NCBI RefSeq assembly: GCF_017742235.1
Contig: NZ_JAGHKQ010000010.1
Location: 16,487-80,486, forward strand
Length of the DNA: 64,000 bases
Reading direction: 5' to 3'
Source: Bacillus sp. 165
GTDB taxonomy: Bacteria > Bacillota > Bacilli > Bacillales > Bacillaceae_G
In this document: positions 55,700-64,000 of the stretch, piece by piece
How the letters are laid out: each line of letters begins with the position of its first letter
How positions within the stretch are numbered: position 1 is the stretch's first letter
The notes under the pieces: model-generated
What the model was told of the DNA's origin: nothing
Database searches by the model: none
Seen by the model: only the letters and a program-made list of their open reading frames with translations
Position numbers and translations under genes: made by a program

Positions 55700-56593
55700 T
55701 TATCCCTCAAAAAAATAACTTTCTGCCAGCTCTCGTACTGTCACTTGTTCCGTTTCATCACTCAGCTTTGCGATAATACTTCGTTCAATTGCACGTAGGA
55801 CAGGAATATACAAACTTAAATCACATGCATCAATAATACCGCGGATGCTAGCAGCCTCTTCACTTACACGTCCATCTTGTGCTAATGGAATTAAATCACT
55901 TGAAAAATGGACAAATTTTTCAAGGATAGATTGATTTTGTAGCTTAGATTCTGTAATTAATAGTTCTTTTAATGTGTTTCCTTGAATATAAGGTACTTCA
56001 ATGATAACAAAGCGATTTTTTAATGCTTCGTTTAATTCACTTGTGCCCACATAGCCTTCGTTGATAGCTGCAATAACACGATATTCCTCATCACCGTATA
56101 CTACTTCTTGAGTAAATGGATTAGTCACCATTTTACGATAATCCAAGGCTCCATGCAGAAGAGGAAGAGTCTCGGGCTTTGCCATATTAATTTCATCTAT
56201 ATATAGGAAATGTCCGTTCTTCATAGCTTTCATTAGCGGCCCATCTATAAATACTACTTCAGAAGCAGTCCCATTTGTTTTTAATGTGTTATAGCCTAAA
56301 ATGCCTTCTACATCAAGGTCAACGGAGCAGTTGATACTGTGCATGGGCTTTTGAAACAAGTAGGATAGAGTTTCAGCCAGCACGGTTTTCCCGCTTCCAG
56401 TAGGCCCTTTTAATAGCACATTTTTTCCTAATAATAGTGCTGTAATCGCATCCTCAATAATACTAGTATCTTGTGCCTTGTACATCTTTTTTCCTATTAA
56501 GGACATGTTTTGTCCGACCGTTGATTTATTCTTTTCATGCAGCTGCTTTAATTGCTGCTGTAGCTGTGCATTTATATGAAAGTGCTCAAGCAT
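55700..56593 (-). CDS. MoxR/CbbQ-type AAA+ ATPase
   Basis: AAA+ ATPase of 297 residues. Walker A is GPTGSGKT, Walker B is FLYIDEINMAKPE, sensor region AAINEGYVGTSELNEALKNRF. It forms an operon with the VWA protein. ATG 56593 follows GGTGGG; the longer frame to 56635 is unsupported. Probably a hexameric motor that works with the VWA partner on a metalloenzyme or membrane complex. Confidence 0.9.
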   Translation of the reverse strand: MLEHFHINAQLQQQLKQLHEKNKSTVGQNMSLIGKKMYKAQDTSIIEDAITALLLGKNVLLKGPTGSGKTVLAETLSYLFQKPMHSINCSVDLDVEGILGYNTLKTNGTASEVVFIDGPLMKAMKNGHFLYIDEINMAKPETLPLLHGALDYRKMVTNPFTQEVVYGDEEYRVIAAINEGYVGTSELNEALKNRFVIIEVPYIQGNTLKELLITESKLQNQSILEKFVHFSSDLIPLAQDGRVSEEAASIRGIIDACDLSLYIPVLRAIERSIIAKLSDETEQVTVRELAESYFFEG

Positions 56594-56693
56594 TGTTTTC
56601 CCACCAATCATAAAATTATATCGATAAAATAACATAGATTTCCTATGTTATGATAACTTGTTTTGTGTATTGATGCAAAGAAAAGGGGGATGT

Positions 56694-56725
56694 AAAAAAA
56701 CCCTTCACTGTAGAAGGGCTTTTAT
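56694..56725 (-). terminator. Terminator of the Trp-rich small protein gene
   Basis: Stem CCCTTC / GAAGGG with a T run on the minus strand. Confidence 0.75.
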
Positions 56726-56750
56726 AGTTTTCCCGTTTACAAAAATAAAA

Positions 56751-56927
56751 TTAAAACCACCACCAAGGTCTAGGTACCCAAAACCAAGGACGAGGCCTCC
56801 ATCCCCATCCCAAAATACGTGAATCTGCTGGATCAATACGATAATCAAGCATCATTTGAGGAGTATGATATAGGTCGATAGACGGTATATTCTGATACCC
56901 ATCAAAAAAAGGTCCATTTTGATACAT
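56751..56927 (-). CDS. Small protein with Trp/Arg/Pro-rich C-terminus
   Basis: Fifty-eight residues. The first 40 are neutral to acidic (GYQNIPSIDLYHTPQMMLDY). The last 19 hold eight tryptophans with Arg and Pro (GWGWRPRPWFWVPRPWWWF). Strong site AAAGGAGGG before ATG 56927 and its own terminator argue for a real gene. No signal peptide. The tail resembles Trp-rich antimicrobial peptides such as indolicidin in composition, but a spore-surface role is as likely in this organism. No family recognised. Confidence 0.7.
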   Translation of the reverse strand: MYQNGPFFDGYQNIPSIDLYHTPQMMLDYRIDPADSRILGWGWRPRPWFWVPRPWWWF

Positions 56928-57124
56928 AAGGCTTCCCTCCTTTATTGATAATATCACCTTAGCATATGGCAATTTAAATTAGGTTGAGCACGTACTGTAT
57001 TAAGGATAGATAACAGCCTAAAGAGTGAATTTCCTAATAAAAAAGAAAAATGCCCACGCTCTCCACATTTGTCCTGCATATGGTGATATTGAAAGCTAAT
57101 AATGACTGAAGGGGGATTATAATA

Positions 57125-57394
57125 ATGGATTATAGACGTCCGTTTGGAGGGGGATTTGGAGGACACGGATTTGGATTTGGAGGACACGGATTTGGATTCG
57201 GAAGACCCGGATTTGGGTTCGGAAGACCCGGATTTGGGTTCGGAAGGCCTGGATTTGGATTCGGATTTGGATTTCCATTTGTAACAGGATTAGCATTAGG
57301 TGCACTTGCAACGCCTGGATACGGATATGGATACGGTTACGGATACCCTTATCCATATCCGTATTATCCATACTATGGTTATCCGTATTATTAA
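57125..57394 (+). CDS. Gly/Phe/Tyr-rich repeat protein, spore-coat-like
   Basis: Eighty-nine residues of low complexity. Five tandem units of the type GFGFGRP or GFGFGGH (about 21 bases each), a short hydrophobic link (FVTGLALGALATPG), then GYGYGYGY and a PYPYYPYYGYPYY tail. Site AAGGGGGA before ATG. Such proteins are common among spore coat and crust components in bacilli and could cross-link by tyrosine. The function is inferred from composition only. Confidence 0.75.
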   Translation: MDYRRPFGGGFGGHGFGFGGHGFGFGRPGFGFGRPGFGFGRPGFGFGFGFPFVTGLALGALATPGYGYGYGYGYPYPYPYYPYYGYPYY

Positions 57395-57461
57395 GAAGAG
57401 GCTTTTGGTTGAGGAAATTTGAGTTTATGTAAGAGGATACAAACTATTTATTATATGATGA

Positions 57462-57498
57462 AACACCACCTTGTAGAATGAGATAAGGTGGTGTTTTT
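57462..57498 (+). terminator. Terminator of the Gly/Tyr-rich gene
   Basis: Stem AACACCACCTT / AAGGTGGTGTT with T run. Closely related to the hairpin at 61489, including loop bases GTAGAAT. Confidence 0.88.
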
Positions 57499-57923
57499 GC
57501 TTAATCATTGTTTTATAGTGATTAAATAGTTTATATAAAAAGGGAAATTTTTAATATGAGGTTTGTCATTTTTGAGTTTATATTCCTAAATAAATATAAT
57601 CTAATTTAAGGTTTCAAAGACTTTTCTCCCCTCATGGAAAGCAATTCAAGACTGCAAGAAAACTGAAAAGGCTAGGTGAGGAAAACTACTCGAAAAAGTC
57701 TGATTGATTAGGCTTCCATCAGTATAGGATATTTAAATTTGAGCTAGAAATTTCATCAACTCCTAATGATTACACTTCTGAATGGTCGTGCAAATGTTGA
57801 GGAATCTTCCCAATAGAAATCTATGTATATGAACGTAGGTGGTCTTTGTTGTATGTGATGCTATACAATTATAAAAAAATCAATTTACTTATTACTTTGC
57901 AAATCAATTGGCTCAGTCAGGAG
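57499..57923. other. Intergenic stretch, nothing identified
   Basis: AT-rich with no frame of interest; a segment around 57625-57700 is relatively G-rich and A-rich in turn, but no known RNA class could be fitted. Confidence 0.4.
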
Positions 57924-58427
57924 ATGAAATGTACGAAGAGAAAAATCGAAGTGGCGTTTATCGTGGTTGGTATTCTGTTTTTAGTGAATGCTATTTTTTG
58001 TTGTTACATAGTGTTACCAGGATTCATGGAATCATTAGAAAATGGAGCGAGTTCAGCAGGTTCTATCCCTGAACCTGTAGAGGTGTGGAAGATTGTTCGA
58101 TATTTAGTTTGGGCGTATTCCTTTAAATTAGGTGTCTATTTCATCATTCTTGGTGCACTAATGAAAACTAATATCAGAAAATGGACACTTACTTTGTACA
58201 GTGTTATAGGGTTTCTCTACATCCGAATCGCCTATATGCCTTTTTCATTCCCATCTTGGTTGTTCGGGGCTTTTGGAGGCATCATGATAATTCTCATTCT
58301 TTTGATTATTTTTATCACATCGAAGGAACGTATGGAATCTCCACATCACACTACCAAATCAGTGGACTTGAAACTCATCAGTTATTTTTTCTTTGCCGTC
58401 GCTACACACAATTTGTGTGCGTTGTGA
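57924..58427 (+). CDS. Small four-helix membrane protein
   Basis: Hydrophobic protein of up to 167 residues with four membrane segments (about 8-30, 55-78, 85-103, 112-133), reminiscent of small DUF4064-like proteins. The start is unclear: the best ribosome site (AGGAG at 57918) suits an ATG at 57929 that is out of frame with the membrane segments, whereas the in-frame ATG at 57924 is only one base from it. The last 30 residues after LLIIFITSKER look less natural. This may indicate a frameshift or decay. Confidence 0.45.
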   Translation: MKCTKRKIEVAFIVVGILFLVNAIFCCYIVLPGFMESLENGASSAGSIPEPVEVWKIVRYLVWAYSFKLGVYFIILGALMKTNIRKWTLTLYSVIGFLYIRIAYMPFSFPSWLFGAFGGIMIILILLIIFITSKERMESPHHTTKSVDLKLISYFFFAVATHNLCAL

Positions 58428-59349
58428 GGGGTGAGATGTTTCGCTCTGGAACCAGAGAAAATGATATGATACGGACTAGAGAGTGATGCTCTTTCTTTTG
58501 CTTCACATATTATGACTGAATCTTGGTTGGCTGTTCCTTTTTCTGAGCCATCCGGTGGCACGAAAAAAAGCCTGTTCTAGCTAAAAAAGACATTCCATAG
58601 TTATTGAAATGTCTTTTTGATTGCTTTTATTTCAACAACTTTCATTCCTTCATAGGATTATTGTCCAACCGATCTAGCTCCTATCTCCTGATTGTTTTTT
58701 ATTATACTTGTATACTAAGATTTCGGAAAGGTATCATATATCAACATTCATCTTTAACAGAGTATTTATTTAAGATGTTAATTTTATCACACTGTCCCCG
58801 TACATTTTTCCTATTAAAGAGTCAGCAACGATTTCCTATTGGCTTTATATTTATTTTCTAATGATATTATATAGGGTATATGGATGTGATTTTCTACTAA
58901 ATACTTCAAAAGTGAATAAGGAAACATGAAAATGGTGTTTACGTACTTAAAAGGCAGATCTATTAACATGCTCATCCTTAAAAGAATTTCACTCTGCCCC
59001 CTGAAAACAAGGATATTGAACGAAATAATATATAATGAAATAGTTAAAAAAAGACAATAAAGGAATGAAAATATTGAAGGAGTTTTCTGAGAAAAGGTAA
59101 CTAGAGAATCAAAAATTACAGATGGATGATATGTGGAAAGAAGTATTACGGGAATTATAGAATCATAATGATATAACCCAAAGTTTATTCTGTAAGTACA
59201 GAAAATATTGCTTGCCTTATAGATTATTATTAATGGATGGATTAAGAAAAAAGACATATGGAATATAATAAATGATTCTTGAGATTTCAATATATTTGCT
59301 AACACATACAACATAGATAGCTACATTTAATTGGAGACGGGGAAATAGA
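58428..59349. other. Long AT-rich gap with one terminator, no gene supported
   Basis: A hairpin AAAAAGACATT / AATGTCTTTTT (58583-58618) probably ends the membrane-protein transcript. A 166-codon minus-strand frame (58814-59314) and an 85-codon plus-strand frame (58604-58861) lack ribosome sites and have composition expected from AT-rich noncoding DNA. Confidence 0.5.
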
Positions 59350-61410
59350 ATGGGACGAATTGAAAGAAAGCAGCAACAAAAACGCTCAAAAAACCTATGG
59401 AAACGTGTATCTTCCAAAGGTTTCCTTTTGAAAACTATATTGATAGGGGCAGTGTTCATATTAGGTTGTGTGTTTATTTTAAATATGTTTATTTGGACAA
59501 GTGATGTAAGCAAGTTGGAAGACCCTGCGCCGCAACCGACAATCATATACGATTATGAAGGAGAAATTGCAAGTAAGATTTCAGCATCAAATATTGAGGG
59601 AATCAGTATAAATCAAATTCCAAAAGATATGGTACAAGCGGTAATTGCAACAGAAGATCAACGCTTCTACAAGCACAGTGGTCTTAGTTATTTTGGAATT
59701 GTAAAAGCAATGTTACAAAACATAGTTAGCGGAGAAATTGTTTCAGGCGGAAGTACCATTACACAACAGTTAGCTAAAAATGCTTTTCTTACACAAGAGC
59801 GCACTTATACAAGAAAACTAAAAGAACTCATTTTGACTAAGAAAATCGAACGAGTATATTCCAAAGATGAAATCATGGAGCGTTATTTAAATCAGATTTA
59901 TTTTGGAGAAGGGGCTTGGGGAGTCCAACGTGCAGCTCAAGTATATTTTGGAAAGAATGCAAATCAATTAACATTAAGCGAATCAGCAGTGTTAGCAGGA
60001 ATCATTAGGGCTCCGTCTGCCTTGTCACCATTGAAAAATATGGATAAAGCGATTGAAAGAAGGAATACTGTATTAGCCTTAATGAAAAAAGAAGGCTATA
60101 TTAGTCAAAATCAAGCAGAAAAGGCCAAGGAACAAGCAATTATATTAGCTGACAAAAGAAGCAAAGATTATGATGGAAAGTACCCTCACTATGTAGATTA
60201 CATTATTGATGAAGCGATCAATAAATATCATTTGACATCAAACGAAGTTCTTTCAGGTGGGCTTCAAATTTATACAGAATTGAATCCTAGCATACAGAGC
60301 GCTGTGGAAGAGGTGTATAAAAACGACAATCTGTTTCCTAAAGGTCAGCCTGATCAGCTCGTTCAAAGTAGCGCAGTTCTAATTAACCCTGCCACAGGGG
60401 GAATGACAGCTCTTGTGGGGGGACGTGGAGAGCATACTTTCCGACAATTTAACCGTGCCACGCAATTAAAACGGCAGCCTGGATCTACCATGAAACCTTT
60501 AGCATCGTATACTCCAGCATTAGAGCAGGGATATGATATTTTTGATATGCTAGAAGATAAACCTATTAATATTAATGGCTATCAGCCTCAAAATTATGAT
60601 AGTCAATTTCATGGATCCGTTACGATGTATGATGCAGTAATTCATTCTTATAATATACCGGCGGTTGGGCTATTACAAAAAATAGGATTAGAGAAAGGAA
60701 CAAACGCAGTAGAACGTTTTGGTATTCCTTTAAATGAAAAAGACCATACGCTAGGGATCGCTCTTGGAGGTATGAATGAAGGAACATCTCCATTGAAAAT
60801 GGCACAAGCTTTTTCTGTGTTTCCTAACAATGGAGTTATGATAGAGGCACATGCAATTCAAAAGATTGAGAATGCAGATGGAGAAATACTGGGGAAGTGG
60901 AATAAAAAACAAACTCGCGTAATTGAGGCATCCATTGCTCAAAAAATTACCTTTATGCTTAAGGGTGTGGTTAAAGAAGGTACGGGGATGAAGGCTCAAA
61001 TAGAAGGGCAAGATATTGCAGGTAAAACAGGTACTACTCAGTTGCCATTTGCCAATCTGAATGGAGCTAAGGATCATTGGTTTATAGGATATACACCAAA
61101 TATTGTGGGAGCTGTGTGGCTAGGCTATGATAAAACAGATGAAAAGCATTATTTAACTTCTTCCAGCAGTCAAACTGCAACGGTGATTTTTAAAGAAATT
61201 CTATTAAAGTCGGGGGAAGCACTCCCTCCTAAGGAGTTCGATCTATCTCTTCTGGGGAAAAAATATAAGGACCAATTAGAAAAGAAAAAAGAAAAGGAAG
61301 AGAAAGGTCAAGGGCAAGAACAAGGTAATAAGAGGAAAGAAAATAAGCCTGGTAAGAAAGAACATAAAAATAAGAATCATGGTAAGGGGAAAGGAAAAAA
61401 CAAGGACTAA
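59350..61410 (+). CDS. Class A penicillin-binding protein (bifunctional PG synthase)
   Basis: Membrane-anchored enzyme of 686 residues that polymerises and cross-links peptidoglycan. Basic N-terminus, helix at about 26-48, glycosyltransferase domain (about 60-235) with Glu102 in [12 protein letters not shown] and [12 protein letters not shown], transpeptidase domain (about 330-610) with Ser379 in PGSTMKP, SYN in HSYNIPA and KTGTT. The C-terminal 40 residues are almost only Lys, Glu, Gly, Gln and Asn, likely disordered. Length and short extracellular C-terminus resemble PbpG/PbpF of Bacillus subtilis, which act in sporulation. Site GGAGACGGGG is weak. Confidence 0.93.
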   Translation: MGRIERKQQQKRSKNLWKRVSSKGFLLKTILIGAVFILGCVFILNMFIWTSDVSKLEDPAPQPTIIYDYEGEIASKISASNIEGISINQIPKDMVQAVIATEDQRFYKHSGLSYFGIVKAMLQNIVSGEIVSGGSTITQQLAKNAFLTQERTYTRKLKELILTKKIERVYSKDEIMERYLNQIYFGEGAWGVQRAAQVYFGKNANQLTLSESAVLAGIIRAPSALSPLKNMDKAIERRNTVLALMKKEGYISQNQAEKAKEQAIILADKRSKDYDGKYPHYVDYIIDEAINKYHLTSNEVLSGGLQIYTELNPSIQSAVEEVYKNDNLFPKGQPDQLVQSSAVLINPATGGMTALVGGRGEHTFRQFNRATQLKRQPGSTMKPLASYTPALEQGYDIFDMLEDKPININGYQPQNYDSQFHGSVTMYDAVIHSYNIPAVGLLQKIGLEKGTNAVERFGIPLNEKDHTLGIALGGMNEGTSPLKMAQAFSVFPNNGVMIEAHAIQKIENADGEILGKWNKKQTRVIEASIAQKITFMLKGVVKEGTGMKAQIEGQDIAGKTGTTQLPFANLNGAKDHWFIGYTPNIVGAVWLGYDKTDEKHYLTSSSSQTATVIFKEILLKSGEALPPKEFDLSLLGKKYKDQLEKKKEKEEKGQGQEQGNKRKENKPGKKEHKNKNHGKGKGKNKD

Positions 61411-61771
61411 AGTAAATGAGTTTATTGCTTCAGGGATATACTGGATTTGGATGCTCTTATCCATACTCATACTATAGAAGAAGGATACAAAAGCACCGCC
61501 TTGTAGAATTAGCAAGGTGGTGCTTTTGTATAAAATATGGATTGAGATACTTATGAGACTAGTACGTTTTGATAAATAATTCAAAATGAGAATTTATAAA
61601 TGTAAAAGGATGATGAAATTTAGAAAGTATTTATATGTATTCGATACATAGAATCTAGACAAACAGTTTAAAGCTATAAGTCCAAATAATGGCACTCAAT
61701 GTAATCCGTTAGTAATCAAAGTAATATCTGATAATTAGCTAGGGCTTTTATATTAATTAAAGAAGAAGCTG
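61411..61771. other. Gap behind the PBP gene with a fossil of the Gly/Tyr-rich gene end
   Basis: Around 61433-61485 a frame reads GYTGFGCSYPYSYYRRR, similar to the end of the Gly/Tyr-rich protein; it runs on through a terminator hairpin (61489-61528) that is a near copy of the one at 57462. The rest of the gap is AT-rich and empty. Confidence 0.5.
61489..61528 (+). terminator. Terminator behind the PBP gene
   Basis: Stem AAGCACCGCCTT / AAGGTGGTGCTT with TTTT; shares ACCGCCTTGTAGAAT-type sequence with 57462-57498. Confidence 0.85.
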
Positions 61772-62311
61772 TTATTCAATATCATCATTTATAATAGCAA
61801 GCATTTGATGATCTTCCCACTTTCCGTTTATCTTTACATTTTTTCTTGCAATTCCTTCTTTTTGGAATCCTGATTTTTCTAATACTTTAATGGAGCCAAG
61901 ATTATGAGGCATTACACCTGCTTCAATTCGATGAAGCTTCAAATCGTGAAATGCATAGTTAACAATTAAATTCACTGCTTCTGTCATATATCCATTTCCA
62001 TTGTGCTCTTTATCAAGAGAATAGCCAACCATACCGGTTTGGGCAGGGCCGCGTTCTATTTTAAAAAGACTAATTTCTCCAATTAACTCTTGAGTATCAT
62101 TTAGGAAAATTCCAAAAGAATAACCCTTATCTTGATTACTGTTTTCTTCACTTTTTTTGATTCTTTGCAATTGGCCTTCTAGTGTAAAAAAATCATTATT
62201 TCGTTCGATGGAAGTTTGTTCGAAAAAACTTCGGTTTTTTCTTTGTAATTCTAGTACTGCTTCACCAAGACTCTCATCAAGAGGCATTAAAAATATTTTA
62301 TTACCATTCAT
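61772..62311 (-). CDS. GNAT acetyltransferase, RimJ/RimL-like
   Basis: Acetyl-CoA-dependent N-acetyltransferase of 179 residues: GEISLFKIERGPAQTGMVGYSLDKEHNGNGYMTEAV contains the acetyl-CoA binding loop, and HRIEAGVMPHNLGSIKVLEKSGFQKEG the C-terminal signature. Related RimJ/RimL enzymes acetylate ribosomal protein N-termini, others detoxify small molecules. ATG after AAAGGGGAG. It stands alone. Confidence 0.9.
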   Translation of the reverse strand: MNGNKIFLMPLDESLGEAVLELQRKNRSFFEQTSIERNNDFFTLEGQLQRIKKSEENSNQDKGYSFGIFLNDTQELIGEISLFKIERGPAQTGMVGYSLDKEHNGNGYMTEAVNLIVNYAFHDLKLHRIEAGVMPHNLGSIKVLEKSGFQKEGIARKNVKINGKWEDHQMLAIINDDIE

Positions 62312-62596
62312 TTGTAACTCCCCTTTTTAGTATGAACTAATCTCATTATAACTTTTTCTACCTTTCTTATTTTATCATGATAACCTTTCGGAAAAGAAGA
62401 TAGAGTGTAAAAGGAATACATTATCAGAGAAATATAGAGTTTCACGAAATAAGTAAAAGTAAGTGTTGTAGAGGAATTCTACCAACAGTTGCATAGTAGC
62501 AACTCAACCACTGTTTGATGGGACGGCGTTTAGGAATGTGCTATGCTGTTTTTAACGGTGTGCACGCTGTATAATTTGACCATAGGGGGAGTGAAA

Positions 62597-63520
62597 ATGA
62601 TCGATTCACGTAAGGTAGGAGCCTATATTTCAAAACTTCGCAAAGATCGAGATATGACCCAAGTAGAACTTGCAGATCAATTAAACGTTAGTCATCAAGC
62701 AGTATCAAAATGGGAGCGAGGTGAATCACTTCCAGATATTACAATGTTTCCGCTGCTTGCGAAATTATTTGAAAAAACAGTAGATGAAATATTGAATGCA
62801 GAAGAAAAAATGAAAAATCCAGACCAGCAATATGTAGGGAAAATTGTTGAAGAAATAGTTGAGAACAAACCAGAGCAAGTAGCAGAGATGATTAATAGGG
62901 GACAGGTGAAAATAACAGAATTGGCTGAATTAGCTCCTATGGTAAAGGCGAGCTCTTTACATAAAGTTACTGAAAAGGTAGATAAAAATTATTTTAGTTT
63001 AGACTTAATTAAGAAGATGGCACCATTTCTTGGAATGGAGGTGTTGGATAAACTGGTGTATTGTACAAAAGAGGAGGATGTGCAGTGGAATGTTATTTCT
63101 GGTCTGGCTCCGTTCCTCAGTAAAGACGCTTTAAATCATTTAGTAAATAACACAATTGATAGCTCTTTGGATGTTCGTAATCTTGTTAAAATTGCGCCAT
63201 TTCTTGATAGAGATTGTATGGATCGGTTAGTAAAACAGCTAGAAGAGGAAAGTTTAAGTGGGAAGGTAATTCAAATGTTAGCTCCGTTTATTAGTGGAGA
63301 TACTTTACATCATCTAGTAAATCACAGTATTGAAGGGAAGCTAGAGACGAATGAGATGTTAAAGCTGGCTCCTTTTTTAAATGCAGAAAGTATTGAAAAA
63401 TTAATTGGTAAAGTGGAGGCAGAACAGTTCAATCAGGAGTTTGTAGTAAAGTTAGCCCCTTTTGCAAATAAAGAAACATTGGATAAAATGATAACAAGTT
63501 TGTTAAATAAGGTACAATAA
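62597..63520 (+). CDS. XRE-family regulator fused to LAPF-repeat domain
   Basis: Protein of 307 residues. The N-terminal XRE helix-turn-helix (about 8-62: RKDRDMTQVELADQLNVSHQ, VSKWERGESLPD) binds DNA. From about residue 105 to the end there are seven repeats of 28-31 residues, each with the core LAPF and a following LxxLV-type helix (for example LAPFLSKDALNHLV). The repeats look like helical-hairpin (HEAT-like) units forming a solenoid, perhaps a protein-binding or ligand-binding surface. GTG-free ATG at 62597 follows GGGGGAGTG; the frame from 62543 is longer without support. Target unknown. Confidence 0.88.
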   Translation: MIDSRKVGAYISKLRKDRDMTQVELADQLNVSHQAVSKWERGESLPDITMFPLLAKLFEKTVDEILNAEEKMKNPDQQYVGKIVEEIVENKPEQVAEMINRGQVKITELAELAPMVKASSLHKVTEKVDKNYFSLDLIKKMAPFLGMEVLDKLVYCTKEEDVQWNVISGLAPFLSKDALNHLVNNTIDSSLDVRNLVKIAPFLDRDCMDRLVKQLEEESLSGKVIQMLAPFISGDTLHHLVNHSIEGKLETNEMLKLAPFLNAESIEKLIGKVEAEQFNQEFVVKLAPFANKETLDKMITSLLNKVQ

Positions 63521-63813
63521 CTCCCTTTTTGAATGGTTTTTATAGATTTGTATTTATCAGGGGTATGGTGTCAAATTAAACTCGAAAAGGTTATGTGATT
63601 TATAGCTGTTGAAAAATAGAAGGGGACAACAATAGGATGGATTTACAAATCCATCCTATTGTTGTCTATATTATGGTTATTAAGAAGATGGTTTTGGCAG
63701 AAGGTGATTGTTGTTTATGCGTGTATCTGCTTTAATATTTAATTAAGAGAGTTTAAAATGTAAATAGATAATATTAGTAGATTATAAAACCATAAAAAAA
63801 GTTATTAAATCTA
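63521..63813. other. Gap with a perfect 20-bp hairpin
   Basis: Arms 63625-63644 and 63647-63666 are perfectly complementary with a loop of two bases and no T run. Probably ends the XRE transcript before the rRNA operon. No gene seen. Confidence 0.6.
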
Positions 63814-63842
63814 TTGACGTTATAAAAATAGAATGATATATT
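63814..63842 (+). promoter_or_regulatory. rRNA operon promoter
   Basis: TTGACG (63814) and TATATT (63837), 17-base spacer, about 95 bases before mature 16S. The leader then has TTCTTTGAAAACTGAACAAA, which is usual ahead of Bacillus rrn operons. Confidence 0.82.
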
Positions 63843-63938
63843 AATACATGTCACTTCGGTGATTCGAACGTTAGTTCTTTGAAAACTGAACAAAACAAGA
63901 AACAAACGTCAAGTTTTAAATGAGCAAGTCAAACACTT

Positions 63939-64000
63939 TTATGGAGAGTTTGATCCTGGCTCAGGACGAACGCTGGCGGCGTGCCTAATACATGCAAGTC
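63939..64000 (+). rRNA. 16S ribosomal RNA, 5' end only
   Basis: The universal start AGAGTTTGATCCTGGCTCAG is at 63946, followed by GACGAACGCTGGCGGCG and the rest of the conserved 5' domain to the window edge. The first 62 bases are present. Confidence 0.97.

Noticed and set aside
57140..57260. Regularly spaced short direct repeats suggesting a CRISPR array
   Set aside because: Repeats are about 21 bases with no unique spacers and they encode the GFGFGRP units of a protein.
57117..57371. 85-codon minus-strand frame with IRIQ/TQIRVF repeats
   Set aside because: It is the mirror of the tandem repeats in the Gly/Phe-rich gene on the plus strand, whose ribosome site and terminator are clear.
58814..59314. 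166-codon minus-strand hydrophobic frame before the PBP gene
   Set aside because: No ribosome site, no recognisable family, amino-acid content expected from AT-rich DNA read in reverse.
61417..61554. 46-codon frame behind the PBP gene (MSLLLQGYTGFGCSY...)
   Set aside because: It runs through a terminator hairpin homologous to 57462-57498 and has no ribosome site, so it is treated as a gene fossil.

Overview
The window comes from a low-GC, endospore-forming Bacillota, most likely a member of the Bacillaceae. The evidence is spore-coat genes (cotJABC, CotF-like), small acid-soluble spore proteins, strong AGGAGG ribosome binding sites, T-box and guanidine riboswitches, and a 16S rRNA 5' end of Bacillus type at the right edge. 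I do not assign a species. No intact mobile element, tRNA or CRISPR array was seen.

Layout. 1-9.6 kb: two very large paralogous secreted subtilisin-type proteases (the first cut by the window edge) separated by a broken yhbH fragment; a fossil copy of the first gene's tail lies behind the second. 9.5-12.7 kb: a glucose PTS operon (crr-glcT-ptsG) behind a GlcT-type antiterminator site. 12.8-17 kb: a WGR-domain protein, then the copper operon csoR-copA-copZ with its operator. 17-21.5 kb: spore genes around a marR-MFS efflux operon. 21.6-28 kb: a DUF445 protein, MerR-CNNM transporter pair, a PepSY-type membrane protein, a guanidine riboswitch with the GdnCD exporter, and bacterial nitric oxide synthase. 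28.2-30.2 kb: tandem T-boxes (apparently phenylalanine-specific) in front of an amino-acid permease. 30.6-36.7 kb: msrA and a six-gene MacAB-like export operon with its own two-component system.

36.8-42.5 kb: minus-strand housekeeping genes (pncB, an LCP protein, a VanW protein, an rRNA methyltransferase). 42.9-49.5 kb: aspA, an acyl-CoA dehydrogenase, a nucleotidyltransferase, a coupled thioredoxin/membrane protein pair, MarC, a CstR-like sensor and sspH. 49.6-53.7 kb: a Fur-controlled siderophore ABC uptake system. 53.8-57.4 kb: an orphan MoxR-type AAA/VWA pair and two odd small proteins (Trp-rich and Gly/Tyr-rich). 57.9-63.5 kb: a small membrane protein, a class A PBP, an acetyltransferase and an XRE regulator fused to seven short repeats. 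63.8 kb to the end: an rrn promoter and the start of 16S rRNA.

The most interesting signals are: (i) a 32-nt promoter element, with identical internal spacing, shared by the PepSY gene and the export/two-component operon 6 kb away, whose products share Met/Gly/Asn-rich exported segments, suggesting one envelope-stress or metal regulon; (ii) proteases carrying both a cohesin-like and a dockerin-like domain in one chain; (iii) a duplication scar that includes a fossil antiterminator; (iv) a possible RNA switch in the leader of the CNNM gene; (v) the XRE regulator built from LAPF repeats. All functional statements rest on motif recognition by eye; no database search was run.
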